The notes beneath the pieces were generated by a model. It saw nothing but the letters and a program-made list of their open reading frames with translations, did no database searches and was not told the origin of the DNA. From Syncephalis fuscata (taxonomy: Eukaryota > Zoopagomycota > Zoopagomycetes > Zoopagales > Piptocephalidaceae): 64,000 bases of DNA. Where the stretch lies: NCBI GenBank assembly GCA_025786725.1, contig JAHLTZ010000015.1, forward strand, positions 310,001 through 374,000. Direction: 5' to 3'. Shown in pieces: positions 36,153 through 47,169 of the stretch; positions within the stretch are counted from its first letter, which is position 1; the number at the start of each line of letters is the position of its first letter. The position numbers and the translations under genes were made by a program.

Positions 36153-37081
36153 TTATGATGCCGTTGATGAAGTTTTGCTGCTCCCTTTAACACCGCAATG
36201 ATAAACTAAAACAGTTGATGTAATACACCTAACATACGATTAGTAGTATGTCAGTCAATTTGTCTAGTTACATACCAATCTATAACAAAAAACATTTGTG
36301 AATATGAATCGCCTACTTTGAATAAAATGCAAAATGCGCAAGTAATATTGCAAAACACTACTAAACACATGATTTGAATACCGTTACGTGTCAGTCGTCT
36401 CCATGCTTCTGAGCCAAATGTCTTATACTGTTGATATGCAATATAGCTAAATATTCCTGAGAACAGTATATTGACAGGTATAGTAACACCAAACCAGTAT
36501 AAAGGCATTGAGATAGGGTAGTTGGCAACACAACCACCATGCTTTTCGAATGTAATATAAGATACGGTTATAACAAACGGTGTAAATCCTAACTGTGGTA
36601 ATATAAGAATGATACCAACAACCAAAACCCAGCGTTGTTTTAAAAGCACAATATACGCTTTCTGCAGTATGACTATACTGTTGCCTATGCTTACAACTGA
36701 AAATGCAGTAAGAATATACCAAATTGTTTCACGACAATTTAGAATTTCGAAAAAATACGGAACTACAATAACAAACCAGCCGGCGCCAAACAAACTAGAT
36801 ATTAAGAAGCACCACCCAGAAAGAAATTGTGGCCGATTTAAAACCATGCGGATTGAGATCGCAAGGTTTGATATAAATATTAGTGATGCGAGAATATTAA
36901 TAATCATTTGAGTATAAATGGCAAACAATCGAGCTTGAGCGTCATGTCTATCATTTGGCACTGCTGCTATAAAACTGTATAAAGGCGCTTCGCCAGACGG
37001 ATGAAGCGGAATATCCCACAGCCGTGTAGCATTGTGTCTCCAGTCCATGTCATTGTTTACAAGGTTTTGAGTAGTGCCCAT
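36153..37081 (-). CDS. 7TM receptor-like protein, copy A
   Basis: A 293-residue protein of the local receptor-like family, apparently intact. Exon 1 is 37081-36276 and exon 2 is 36228-36153. The 47-nt intron splits the Trp codon in the last membrane segment. The N-terminal 50 residues are hydrophilic with a conserved N-glycosylation site (H-N-A-T-R) and PLHPSGE. Seven hydrophobic segments follow, including FLSGWCFLISSLFGAGWFVI, AFSVVSIGNSIVILQKAYIV, VLVVGIILILPQLGF and YWFGVTIPVNILFSGIFSYI. The C-terminal tail is short and Ser/Lys-rich. It is in opposite orientation to the 48-55 kb array. The start and upstream flank match copy D and the 3' end matches copy B, so it is a mosaic. The family is unknown to me; function as a GPCR is inference from topology. 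Confidence 0.7.
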
Positions 37082-37234
37082 GTCTATGACTGCTTAGATA
37101 TACAAATGTAATTTAAAATGGGGGTTGGCTGATGAACGATAAAGAAATAGGGGATATTGAAAATAAGTAGGCGTGAATGATAAATCTACCGGCTGTCGGT
37201 TCCGCATTGCGCGTATGTACATACTATGCTAATA

Positions 37235-37251
37235 AACCTGTTTACTTGCAT
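37235..37251 (-). promoter_or_regulatory. Conserved GTAAACA element upstream of 7TM copy A
   Basis: ATGCAAGTAAACAGGTT on the minus strand, 154 bases before the start. The same element precedes all six recognisable gene starts of the family. GTAAACA is the forkhead consensus. Confidence 0.6.
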
Positions 37252-37726
37252 ATCAATACTATGCTGTTACACACAAACTCACCTTTGCATGCTAAATCGC
37301 TCTTTAAAATAATTTACACGTAACACCATGTTAAATTTACAGCTTTGGACAATTGGCATTTGCTAGCTATATTGAATTAGCATGTTTTTGCTTGATGCTG
37401 AATTTCATTATACTATGTTTTACATTTCTGTTTAAAACATACTACTTTAGTAAACAACTGGTATTAAATGCGCTAAACTGTTTAATGTATTCGGTCTTGT
37501 CGAATATTTAATTTATAAAGTACGTCTAAAACTGGTCTATTATGCATTTATATAAATTGCAGCTTATATTTATGTTTTACATCCGACTAAATTCCGAATC
37601 AAATAAACACCTTTTTAGTATGTTAAACTCAAGTTAGTATGTATTTACACGTTGCAATTTACTCATTGATGACTATTATAATTATAATAGCGCAACACCA
37701 AGTAGTATGTTTGCAATTTATTTTGT

Positions 37727-37905
37727 TAAAACGGTATAGATATAAATTACAAGATTTGTATACATAAAGTTTCCAAAACTAATACAAATGGCTAACACCA
37801 AATAAGCGCTAAATAGCCGAGTTCGAATGACTTTCATGTCATCTGATATCGCTGTTACAAAGTCATACATATACAATTCACCGGATGGATGGAATGAAAT
37901 ACTCT
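37727..37905 (-). pseudogene. Relic of a 7TM family member (copy G)
   Basis: On the minus strand, FHPSGELYMYDFVTA, then KVIRTRLFSAYLVLAICIS, aligns with PLHPSGEILLYNFITA and TRTRLFTMYAQIVINMF of the intact copies. The frame ends in TAA at 37727-37729 after the first membrane segment and no later part was found. It is a short, diverged remnant upstream of copy A. Confidence 0.55.
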
Positions 37906-38109
37906 ATTCTTGTACAGCACTTTGTTTTTAATCCAAACTGGTATATTCAAAACAACTTTAGGATAGCAAACATTGATTAGAAGTTTAATAGATGTATTAA
38001 ATAAAACTACAGGCTTAGTCAAAGCTAAGCATAGCAAATAGAATAAGATAAGAGTGCCTATATACACATGATTGCCTATTGTTTAATAAAGTATATTTGG
38101 TTGATTTTG

Positions 38110-38364
38110 CTTCGACTCCCACATTTGGAGTCCCCATAGTAAATTCGTTCCAATTGAAGTCAATTGTAACAAAGTGGCTGCAGGATGGTCACTTTATTAC
38201 ATTGATGCTGTTATGCATAACAAAATGCATTTATAATGTTTTCATTTGATTACTTTAAAATTCACAAGGCCAATTATTATTGCTGTTGACCATGCGTAGA
38301 AAGTTTGATTGAATATTAATAAAAACCATTGATCGCGATTCCATATCGTTCCACAGTTGTTGTT
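38110..38364 (+). repeat. R1 family, diverged 5' part of the 38-kb copy
   Basis: It shares TTCCAATTGAAGTC, TGCTGTTATGCATAAC and TTGACCATGCGTAGAAAG with the other R1 copies but differs much more from the 42-kb copy than the following 480 bases do. Confidence 0.6.
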
Positions 38365-38847
38365 GTTATTACTACGTACAGTGTGTTTTCTTGCGTCTGA
38401 ATGGTCTCTTCTATTTTCCAATCTTCTACTGTTGCGTTGTGGGCATATTTGCGATGTAAGATACTCATCTATGGTGACAAGAAGATAGAATGACTAGCGT
38501 TTCTGATGTTCACCATTGTCTTGAGCATTCTTGGTATTAACTTGTAGACGCAGATGCTTTGCCGACCATTGATGAAGCAAATCTACCTCCATCATACGCA
38601 ATAATGATAGGTTGAGTGTATTCACCAGGAAGATCGTGGCGACAGTTGTAACCAAAATATACGGCATGCCGTTGAGGTTACTTGACCAGGTGTTGATGTA
38701 AAATAAGAAAAATAAAGACTAGGGATTGAATAGTGTTTTTTATTTATGTTCAAATACGCATGCTATTTATATTGTTATATTTAACATTATCGTATAATAT
38801 ATTATTGAATAGAATATTCAAAAAGAAGATAAGACGATAAGATAACA
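38365..38847 (+). repeat. R1 repeat, near-identical direct copy 1
   Basis: About 480 bases nearly identical to 42405-42887, starting TTATTACTACGTACAGTG and ending AAGATAAGACGATAAGATA. The only differences I see are single bases, such as CTTGACCAGG versus CTTGAACAGG. The minus strand has a 58-codon open stretch with a hydrophobic core (PYILVTTVATIFLVNTLNL) ending in TAG. Confidence 0.85.
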
Positions 38848-40503
38848 ATAAGAAAAAGTAATGAAATAAGTAAACAAAAAATGTAGGAGTCAAGGTAAAA
38901 TGATTTGATCATGTAAATATTACGCGCTCAATCCAATGTTTTGTTTTATTTTAATATACAATTATACGACTTTTATTAATGATCAATAAATGAAATTAAT
39001 CTGTCTTTCAATTGTTGCAATAATGTATAATATTAGCTGCTTACATTGATAAATAATTAGATTAAGCCTTATACTAGTTGTTTTAGTTGATGATCATGTA
39101 AATGTAAGTATATAAGAAGTTACAATGTGCTTGTAAATATTTATCTGTACAAACAGCCAGAATTATAAGTTATAGTAACAATAATAAGTATTTAATTACT
39201 AAACTTGTCAATTCAATTTTATCTACAACTCTTTGTTTTCTGTGCGCTATCTCAATTTAACGTTGCTGCTGTTCTAGCTGCATCAGCAACAGCCAACTTT
39301 TTGATAAACGTAGTCTAGCTTAGCATAGGTATAATGATTTGTTATAGGTCAAACCAGTAATCCTTTGAGCTGCTAATTGTTTTTCTATTGGTTTCTGCTT
39401 TGGCTTGTTCTTCTATATTCCATCTTGCTTAACTTGTCAAAAGTGGTTTCATAAATGTAAGCATCACTTAGGCCTTGGATAATTACCGGTTGATATACGA
39501 TCCATTGACATTATGCACTCGAAATTGCTGACATTCAATTGGAACTTTCTATTGTGTCTAGTCCAGTGTCTGCATATTGCATCGCGTGTAGTTTGGCCAA
39601 TGCAATTTAGTCTACAGCTAAAAACTGATGGCGAAAATGACTTGCTGAAATATTCCATTGCTCAAATGTCGTGATGCATCATGCTACAAACAGTACTTAT
39701 TGTATAGTTGCTTTTAGGTAATTTGGATTAGCCGTCATTTGAATGATGGTAGTTGCACATGTGGCATGATATACCTTGATGTGATGCATTTGTGAATTCA
39801 GAACAATTACTACCCCATAACAATGGGCATAGTATTGAATGAAATGCACCCATAAAACCAGTCAGCACACTTTATAATTTGAAAACTACAACTGACTTAC
39901 GTATAGCAGTAAAAACCTGTATAAAAATACCAGTTTAATATATTAAACCTGTTTTTGCATCATTGTTGTGCACTACTTTGTATGATGCAGATATTGGGGA
40001 CTGAGTCATTCAGGGAACTGACAACAAAGACGTCTTTGTCTTGTTTACAAAACTAAACAATATGCTTGTTTTTACCAAATAGTTAGACCATATAACAAAG
40101 AATACAGACTAATATATCTATTTTTATCGCATATGTACTGGGTTATTAGCGTTGTTCCATTATTTGTGCGAATGACTAGCAGATTGGAGTAAAGGCCGGG
40201 CAGATTGAAATCAAGACCGGGAGCATTCTATCATGCCATAGATTTATGGGTACATGTGCACCTCAAACCATTGTTTGGATTGCTTTATTGGCCCATGTTA
40301 CACATCAATGGTATGTATCGTATACTACAGTATACTGGCATCTCAGCATAATCATAAGTTTAAATAGCCCACAGAATATACACATCCAACTGCGGTATCC
40401 TCATCACGCTCTACTCTCTGCTAAACACACTCTACTCTCCACTTTATACCAATTACACTCTACTATCTCTTTTATTTGTTTGTCTTAACAAGTCAATATC
40501 ACC
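38848..40503. other. Spacer between repeat copy 1 and the secreted-peptide gene
   Basis: AT-rich at first, with a less AT-rich stretch at 40180-40500 leading to the peptide gene. A TATA-like TTTAAATAGCC lies at about 40359 and TTTATACC at about 40443. No other gene was seen. Confidence 0.35.
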
Positions 40504-40701
40504 ATGAAGCTTTCCATTGCCGTCATTTGCACCATCGTTGTGGCTTTGATAGCCACCACAGCTATGGTGGATGCTAAGCCAGCCTTAGTTCGTCGTGGTG
40601 GCAAAAGCCCTCAATGCACCAGCTGCATGGCTACTAAATGCAAAAAAGGCATGAATGCTAGCATTTGCAACGACATTTGCAAAAAGGAATGCAGCGCATA
40701 A
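40504..40701 (+). CDS. Small secreted cysteine-rich peptide with dibasic cleavage site
   Basis: A 65-residue single-exon gene. Residues 1-24 form a clear signal peptide (MKLSIAVICTIVVALIA core, cleavage after V-D-A). A short propeptide ends in a Kex2-type Arg-Arg at residues 30-31. The predicted mature 34-mer begins Gly-Gly-Lys and has six cysteines, at 38, 41, 46, 55, 59 and 63 (spacing C-x2-C-x4-C-x8-C-x3-C-x3-C), with Lys-rich stretches and one N-A-S glycosylation site. It matches no family I can name. A secreted effector, an antimicrobial peptide or a signalling peptide are all possible. It lies in the accessory region between two direct repeats and beside the 7TM receptor family. The coding bases are less AT-rich than the flanks, which supports selection on the frame. 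Confidence 0.75.
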   Translation: MKLSIAVICTIVVALIATTAMVDAKPALVRRGGKSPQCTSCMATKCKKGMNASICNDICKKECSA

Positions 40702-42214
40702 TCAATGGCTACAATACATTAGCATTGGTAGTGTAATCAAGCCACTATTTCAATACACTTTAGATATATATTCAGTGAAAAGCAAAACCATTTGACAATT
40801 ACGCCGTCCAGTCTATCTATATAGCAAGTTTTTGCCAATGCTTCGGTTTATCCAGTCTTTAATCAATGGAATCATTATTTTAGCAACAAGTTTGCATCTA
40901 TTTGCCCCTATTCAACTGTGCAAGCTTATAATAATAAATCTATGGTTTCATCTTAACTATATACAATCAAATTGCTATATCTATAACCATGTTCTATTTG
41001 CATTCAATAATGACAACTATCAATCAAATAGTTAAATTAATAACAAAATGTGTATAGTTATATCGCCTAAGCTATAGGCATAGATTGGTATGAATAGTAG
41101 CAAAGCTATCATTATCATATAGCCAAATAATAGTATGCTGAAATTAGAATAAATTCGCATTTTAATAAAACATGGCAATAAAGCATACGATATTATAAAA
41201 CAAAATAAATAGACAAAACGAATACGTGAATAGTAATAAAAAAACTATACTGTATGCAATTAGTCAATAGCAATAAACGAAATAAATCAAGATCTGCTAA
41301 AAGAATACAGTTAGCAATAAACTTTTAGCTTCTATTAATATAATTTCTACAATTTACAATATTAATGCTATAGACGGACATATAGTATGTGTATACAAGA
41401 CAGATATGTACAGTACAATAATAATGATAAATAAATAGCTTGATAACCAATGACACTCAACAGCCAGTTTCATCTTCAATAAAGCGGATACTTCATTTAA
41501 ATGTGTGGCTATTATAGCTATTTAACTGCCAAATCACACTAAACAACCAATAGCGTGCTTAATATTGTGGAAAAAGTTATTTTTATTTAGTTAATAAAAA
41601 TACCATAAGATTTAATACAAATCAAGTGGTTTAAATGATCCGTCACAGCACCCTTTTAAGCTTCTTTCGCCATGTTCTACAACTCTTTTAAATTAGAACA
41701 TTGGAGCGACTACTGCGACATTTAAAATGAACGTTACGAGTAGATTGTTCTAGTTTATCAATGACAAATGTCATGTTGACGGTTTTATTTTGCACATCTT
41801 CACTCTTGTTTGATACACCAACTAATTAATTTAAGTTGATCAAAGCAATAACACTTTTATGTAATTCGGAGTTATTTAATTGCTATATCTGATATTCAAA
41901 ATGCTCTAAATCAATCTAATCTTATTTGTTGGTTAGATTTAAATCTAAAATATTTATTAATTAAACAATTTTTGTTTGCATTACACTTTATTTATTTTGA
42001 TAGTTGCTTCATTAGTAGTTTGTATTTATTCAATAAAAACGTTTATTTTAGCACCAACCACTGTTTCAACACAATTGGTGCTAATCTTTACATAGCATGT
42101 TTTTGTATTGTATTTTGAGTTGCATTTGCCACAAATATATTGTTAAAAGTCTTTTAACAAATAAAACATGATTAGCTCTTCAAATTCCCCTATTTTGCCT
42201 TGAAATTCATATTT
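40702..42214. other. Peptide gene 3' flank and AT-rich spacer
   Basis: The first 330 bases are shared with the relic at 35240-35560. The rest is AT-rich DNA without a supported gene. Confidence 0.35.
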
Positions 42215-42404
42215 TGAGTCCTCAAAGCAAAATTGGCTTCAATTGAAAACATGCTGTTATGTACAAGAAACATAGTTACAATATTTTCATTTACTTTCTT
42301 TGAAATATTGAGGACAATCGTTATTATTGTTGACCATGTGTAGAAAGATTGATTGAATATTGATAGAAGCTATATGGTTGCAATTCCACATTGTTCCGCA
42401 GTTG
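42215..42404 (+). repeat. R1 family, diverged 5' part of the 42-kb copy
   Basis: It contains GGCTTCAATTGAAAACATG, GTTGACCATGTGTAGAAAG and TTCCGCAGTTGTTG, related to 38110-38364 and 20500-20650. Confidence 0.6.
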
Positions 42405-42887
42405 TTGTTATTACTACGTACAGTGTGTTTTCTTGCGTCTGAATGGTCTCTTCTATTTTCCAATCTTCTACTGTTGCGTTGTGGGCATATTTGCGATGTA
42501 AGATACTCATCTATGGTGACAAGAAGATAGAATGACTAGCGTTTCTGATGTTCACCATTGTCTTGAGCATTCTTGGTATTAACTTGTAGACGCAGATGCT
42601 TTGCCGACCATTGATGAAGCAAATCTACCTCCATCATACGCAATAATGATAGGTTGAGTGTATTCACCAGGAAGATCGTGGCGACAGTTGTAACCAAAAT
42701 ATACGGCATGCCGTTGAGGTTACTTGAACAGGTGTTGATGTAAAATAAGAAAAATAAAGACTAGGGATTGAATAGTGTTTTTATTGATGTTCAAATACGC
42801 ATGCTATTTATATTGTTATATTTAACATTATCGTATAATATATTATTGAATAGAATATTCAAAAAGAAGATAAGACGATAAGATAGC
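42405..42887 (+). repeat. R1 repeat, near-identical direct copy 2
   Basis: Same orientation and almost the same bases as 38365-38847. Together they enclose about 3.6 kb with the secreted-peptide gene. Confidence 0.85.
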
Positions 42888-43512
42888 GATATGAAAAAGG
42901 CAGTCAAATGGATAAATAAAAATATGAAAGTTAAAGTGAAGAAGCTCCCTTTATTTAATAATTAATAAATAGACTCATGTAATCCAGTGTCAAAAGACTA
43001 AAACTGACATGATTAAACTGCACATTTGTTATTCTACTAAACATGGAACTGGGTGATGAGTAACATTAAATATCAAATTATACTGCTTTAAATACTTTAC
43101 AACAATAATAATATGGATTAACATTTATTTATTACTATCATTTACCTATTCATTATATTTTATTGTAAGTAACATGAAATACTGTTTAACATTTATTAAC
43201 ACTAATATCAAATATTAAAAATAGTGTAGATTAATTAAGATTTTGATTGATTTAAACAGAGTTGATATGACATTGCTTTGACAAATAACGCATCTTAATA
43301 GTAAAAACTGATTGACGGTTTATTTAAATTATGGGGGTTTCTGTCCTTCAGTTTAAGGATAAGGTATCAAAGTAAAATATATCTGTTTATTTAATACTTC
43401 TAATTATACTAACTGTCACTAATTTTACTCAAATAATTTGTACTAAACTATTAAACTAATTTTTTAATTTATTGCAATTATATTTGTTATATAGCAATGA
43501 GACATACACTCT
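42888..43512. other. AT-rich spacer
   Basis: No gene seen. It ends at the 3' end of the DALRD3-like gene. Confidence 0.35.
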
Positions 43513-45245
43513 TCACATTCTTTCTAACGGCGATATACCTAGTTGATAAATGGTATTTTTCAATATTAGTTCACAGGTGCTTAGTAGGTAAACTCGAGGA
43601 AAAGCAATATGTGCTGAATAGTTTTTTACACGTAAAGCATCGCAAACTTTCATTGTTGCTCTGGAAAGCCTTACTGCGAATGCTACAAGTAGGCATGGCT
43701 CACGACGTTCAAGCGCTACTTTTGCAACTTGTTCATAGTCAATTATCTCGCGTGCTACCTCGACTGCCGCATGAGCTGTTGACAAATGATGAGCGTATGT
43801 TTTATAGTCTGCATCGGTTAACAAACTGCTATCAAAAGAGTAATCGGCCGAATGAGCATCTAAAATAGCACATAGCTTTGCTCGAGTATAAAGTATATAA
43901 ACCATTGGCTGTCCTTTTTCCAATAATAGTTAGGTAGATCCTCAAGCAATCGAATGTATTTTTGTCGCTTTGTTTCCATAAAAAGACCTGCGAAAGTGGC
44001 GGCTGTTGTGGTATTAACAATTGTTGAATCCAATAAATGACACTTTGTGTTTTCGTTTAATTTTGTACTTGACCGATTAACTCTATCAACATCATCATCG
44101 GTGAGTCGATTAGCCGACATGCGTTGCATAGTTGACTGTATATAGGCGATAGACTTATCAATTGAATAATCAACAACCTTTTTCCTGTACTGTATTGGTC
44201 CTACAGGAATATACTCTAAATCAATCTGCGTATACAGCAACCTATCTCTAGCAGATAGTACCTTTAGCAAAGCATGTACTTGCTGTATTCGCATCTGGTA
44301 AGTCTCCGGTGCAATAACTAATAATTTTGTTGAGTTATCGTTATTTTCAGATGTTGTTCGTAATAGTGCTGCTGCCATATCGAGTAATAAACCAGTAGAA
44401 TCATGTACATCCGATACTAGTGGTAATAGTAAACGATTAGCACCAAAGGATATTAAATCCAATAAGCATGTATTGTTTTCTGAATTGATTGTCGCAATAT
44501 CCAATATTGTAATTGTCTTTTAAGTGCTGCTTGTTCGTCCAAAGAAGCTACACGTATTTCATCAGGCTCTAGACCAATTGATTTTAAATGGCGCATAACC
44601 AATGATATATTATCTAGTCGCATATTAATAACAGTTACCAGGCAGCAAATAGCTTACCAGTTGGCGAGGCAGGTAATAATAGTAGCCAATGGACTCTAGT
44701 ACCGTTGGATCGCATCATATTTACAATGCTTTGTGCTATTAGCTGTGCCCTTATTGGAGCATCCACGACTGGCGTAAACGCAGTCATAGAAGCTACTGGC
44801 CATTCAAGCACGGAAAGAGCTAATGTTGGCGCTTCTTTACTTTGACAGGTGTCAACTGGATGGATTAGACTTTGCTTTACCGCAATGCCAGCATTAGCAT
44901 GGCCACAGATTGCAGACGGACATATAATGATGTGCCCACTCGCGATAAAGCGGCAACGGTATCCGTCGCTACAAACTAGCAGATCGATATGCTTTCAGTT
45001 ATTATTGGATCAATTGGTTTCAGTACTTACCTTATTGAGCTGACTATCGAGCTCGGGTAAGGATGTCGTCTCTACCAGATTATGTAACGATAGCTTTATC
45101 TCACCACATTTGTTGTGCCATTGAAGTTGAATAGCTTTTTCTATCGTTTCAATTGAAAGGCTTTTCTGAAGACTATATAGCAATTCCACTTGTTGGCAAG
45201 CACCGGATATAACATCACAAGCTGTGCTTTTTGGCTTTCAAGCAT
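43513..45245 (-). CDS. DALRD3-like protein (arginyl-tRNA synthetase-like, catalytic motifs absent)
   Basis: It reads as a roughly 560-residue protein. The C-terminal DALR anticodon-binding domain is clear (VYILYTRAKLCAILDAHSAD ... YLLSTCELILKNTIYQLGIS-PLERM). The middle (LEWPVASMTAFTPVVDAPIR, then AQLIAQSIVNMMRSNG; KLLVIAPETYQMRIQQVHAL) keeps the synthetase fold but lacks HIGH and KMSKS-type motifs. That fits DALRD3, the animal partner of METTL2 for 3-methylcytidine in arginine tRNAs, better than a true ArgRS. The start ATG is at 45243-45245. Introns include 45033-44978-type GTAAGT and GTAAGC near 44658. At least four one-base losses break the frame (45227-45231, near 44876, 44518-44521, 43914-43921), mostly in A/T runs, as elsewhere in the window. 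Head-to-head with ALKBH6, 85 bases apart. Confidence 0.65.
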
Positions 45246-45330
45246 TGTAATTGAATTCGAAAGAATGTTTACTTTTAATTTTTTTGTCTAGTTGCTCTAC
45301 TATTTATTTTTGTTGTTGACAGCACCTACT

Positions 45331-46158
45331 ATGGAGTCATTCCGTTTATCTATGTTGCCTATGGGCACAGCATATTATATACCTAATTTTATTACCGAGC
45401 AAGAAGAAGAATCGCTACTCAAACAGGTACGAGTACTGTATGAGCTGAATGCAATAACACGATATTAACAACACAACAGGTCTACGCGGCACCAAAGCCC
45501 AAATGGGTAACACTTTCAAATAGACGTTTACAAAACTGGGGAAAGTATATTAACTTTTGAAGAATAGTAATAGCAAACTAAACGTACTTAACGTGTAGGT
45601 GGAATACCCGCCACAGAGGCATGCTGGTTGAACCGCTGCCTGACTGGCTTCAATGGCCATTACAGCGTATGGAAGAACAGCAGCTATCGGTATTTCCGAC
45701 AGATGCTCCAGCTAATCATTGTTTAGTTAACGAATACCTTGCCGGTCAAGGGATCATGGTAAGTAATCTATCAGTGGTAACAATAACGCTTTAACTTTAA
45801 TAAGCCACACGAAGATGGTCCAATGTATCTTCCATGTGTGGCTACACTGTCTCTAAATTCACATACTGTATTGGATTTCATACATCGAAATAATGATCAA
45901 GAACAACACGCAAGCTTTTCACTACTATTAGAACCGCGTAGTCTTTTTATTCAGCAAGACCAAGTTTATAAAGAGTATATGCACGGCATTAGCGAAACCA
46001 CCACTGATAATCTATCGGATGAACGTACATCAGCTCCATTATTACTGCCAGTGCCCGAACACTATCGTCATGACCAGATGGAGCGTAATACACGCGTTTC
46101 TCTTACCTATCGACGTGTAGCTAAATGTATTCGCGCACCTGCATTTTTACGCCATTAA
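45331..46158 (+). CDS. ALKBH6: ALKBH6-type Fe(II)/2-oxoglutarate dioxygenase
   Basis: An AlkB-family protein of 224 residues from four exons (45331-45426, 45480-45544, 45599-45758, 45805-46158). It opens MESFRLSMLPMGTAYYIPNF and has the family's NAPKPKW-like AAPKPKWVTLSNRRLQNWG. After the next junctions it reads RHRGMLVEPLPDWLQ, then ANHCLVNEYLAGQGIMPHED, which holds the metal-binding H-x-D. Then come LSLNSHTVLDF, LLLEPRSLFI and the C-terminal RVSLTYRRV with the 2-oxoglutarate-binding arginine. The family is linked to nucleic-acid demethylation, but the substrate of ALKBH6 is not settled. No frame break was seen. Confidence 0.92.
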
Positions 46159-46243
46159 TTCGCAACACTATTACAAACACTAACGTTGGCTATAATGCCT
46201 ATACTATTTTTAATAAAATTGGATGATAATTAAAAAAGCCTTG

Positions 46244-47102
46244 TTATTGCGTAGGCTTATTTGGCGCTGCTTCTCCTAGCATGGCTCGTATCTGTGATCG
46301 CCGTGGCTGGAATGGCATGCCCAATCCACTAAGCAGTAAACGAGCTTCCCAGTTGGTTTGAGCGGTTGTAATGAAATTGATCTCAAAGCCAGATAGTCGA
46401 GGAATTCGATCGTATACTTCTTCGATCTCCGGAAATAGACCCATTACGTGCGAAGGAAAACCGAGTGCAATATTGCCTAGACCATCTCCACTGCCACCAC
46501 GAAGTACACGCCATTCTTTGATACGTGGCAATACAATTTCAGTCAATGTCTCAACAAAACTGTACATCTTTTCGCCACGTAGTTCTACTTTACAGCCAAA
46601 GGGCATGCCTTCACGTAGATGCCACGGTGCAGCATTTGACTTTGAATAAATTGTTTCTGGTTGTTGGCCGTAATGCAGCGCATAGCCGTAAATGTCGACA
46701 ATAGCGTGTATTTGTTATGCACCGCGTCCTTTGTCTGGCAGTGCACGATAACGCGTTCAAGCTCCGGCTGACTGGTATGCGTCTGTGGACGACGTTCCGG
46801 ATGCTTTGGACGAACACCACGTCGCTTAGGCGTCTCTCCAATCGTGTAGGCGGCATTACGTTTAGGCTTTGGTTCCGGTTCTAATGCGGTTGCTGCTTCC
46901 TTTGCCTGTTCAAGTTTTGCTTTTTCTTCCGCCAGATCCGCCTCGTGTTGATAAGTCAATACAAGCAGATCCTCGCGTAGCATGACGTGTAGTAATCGTG
47001 AAAACGCGAGAAAGACGTGGCGTGAGGTAGGGTCGAGATGCTGCGAAGTGCAGTGCCCGTTAGACGCGGCGACACAACTGCGCGTAAGTGATTCAACGCC
47101 AT
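46244..47102 (-). CDS. MRPL7: Mitochondrial large-subunit ribosomal protein uL5m
   Basis: A mitoribosomal protein at the central protuberance. ATG 47102 gives an Arg/Ser-rich presequence (MALNHLRAVVSPRLTGTALR...). The mature part has LREDLLVLTYQHE, a charged linker, ERVIVHCQTKDAVHNKYTLL, then PWHLREGMPFGCKVELRGEK, MYSFVETLTEIVLPRIKEWR and DGLGNIALGFPSHVMGLFPE. These are uL5 hallmarks. Two one-base losses break the frame, near 46985-46995 (before LREDLL) and near 46660 (before QQPETIYSKSNAA). Both are read as sequencing errors because coding homology continues on each side. No intron was seen. The gene is convergent with ALKBH6 with only 85 bases between stops. The repeat end at 47170 sits about 70 bases upstream of its start. 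Confidence 0.88.
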
Positions 47103-47169
47103 GATCTAGCGAGAAAAAAATAAAGATTACAAAAATGTTAGCGCAAATGATGTGCAGATTAATTTGGTT

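Noticed and set aside
38365-42887. LTR retrotransposon bounded by the two direct repeats
   Set aside because: There is no polymerase, integrase or gag sequence between the repeats, no TG...CA ends and no primer-binding site next to the left copy.
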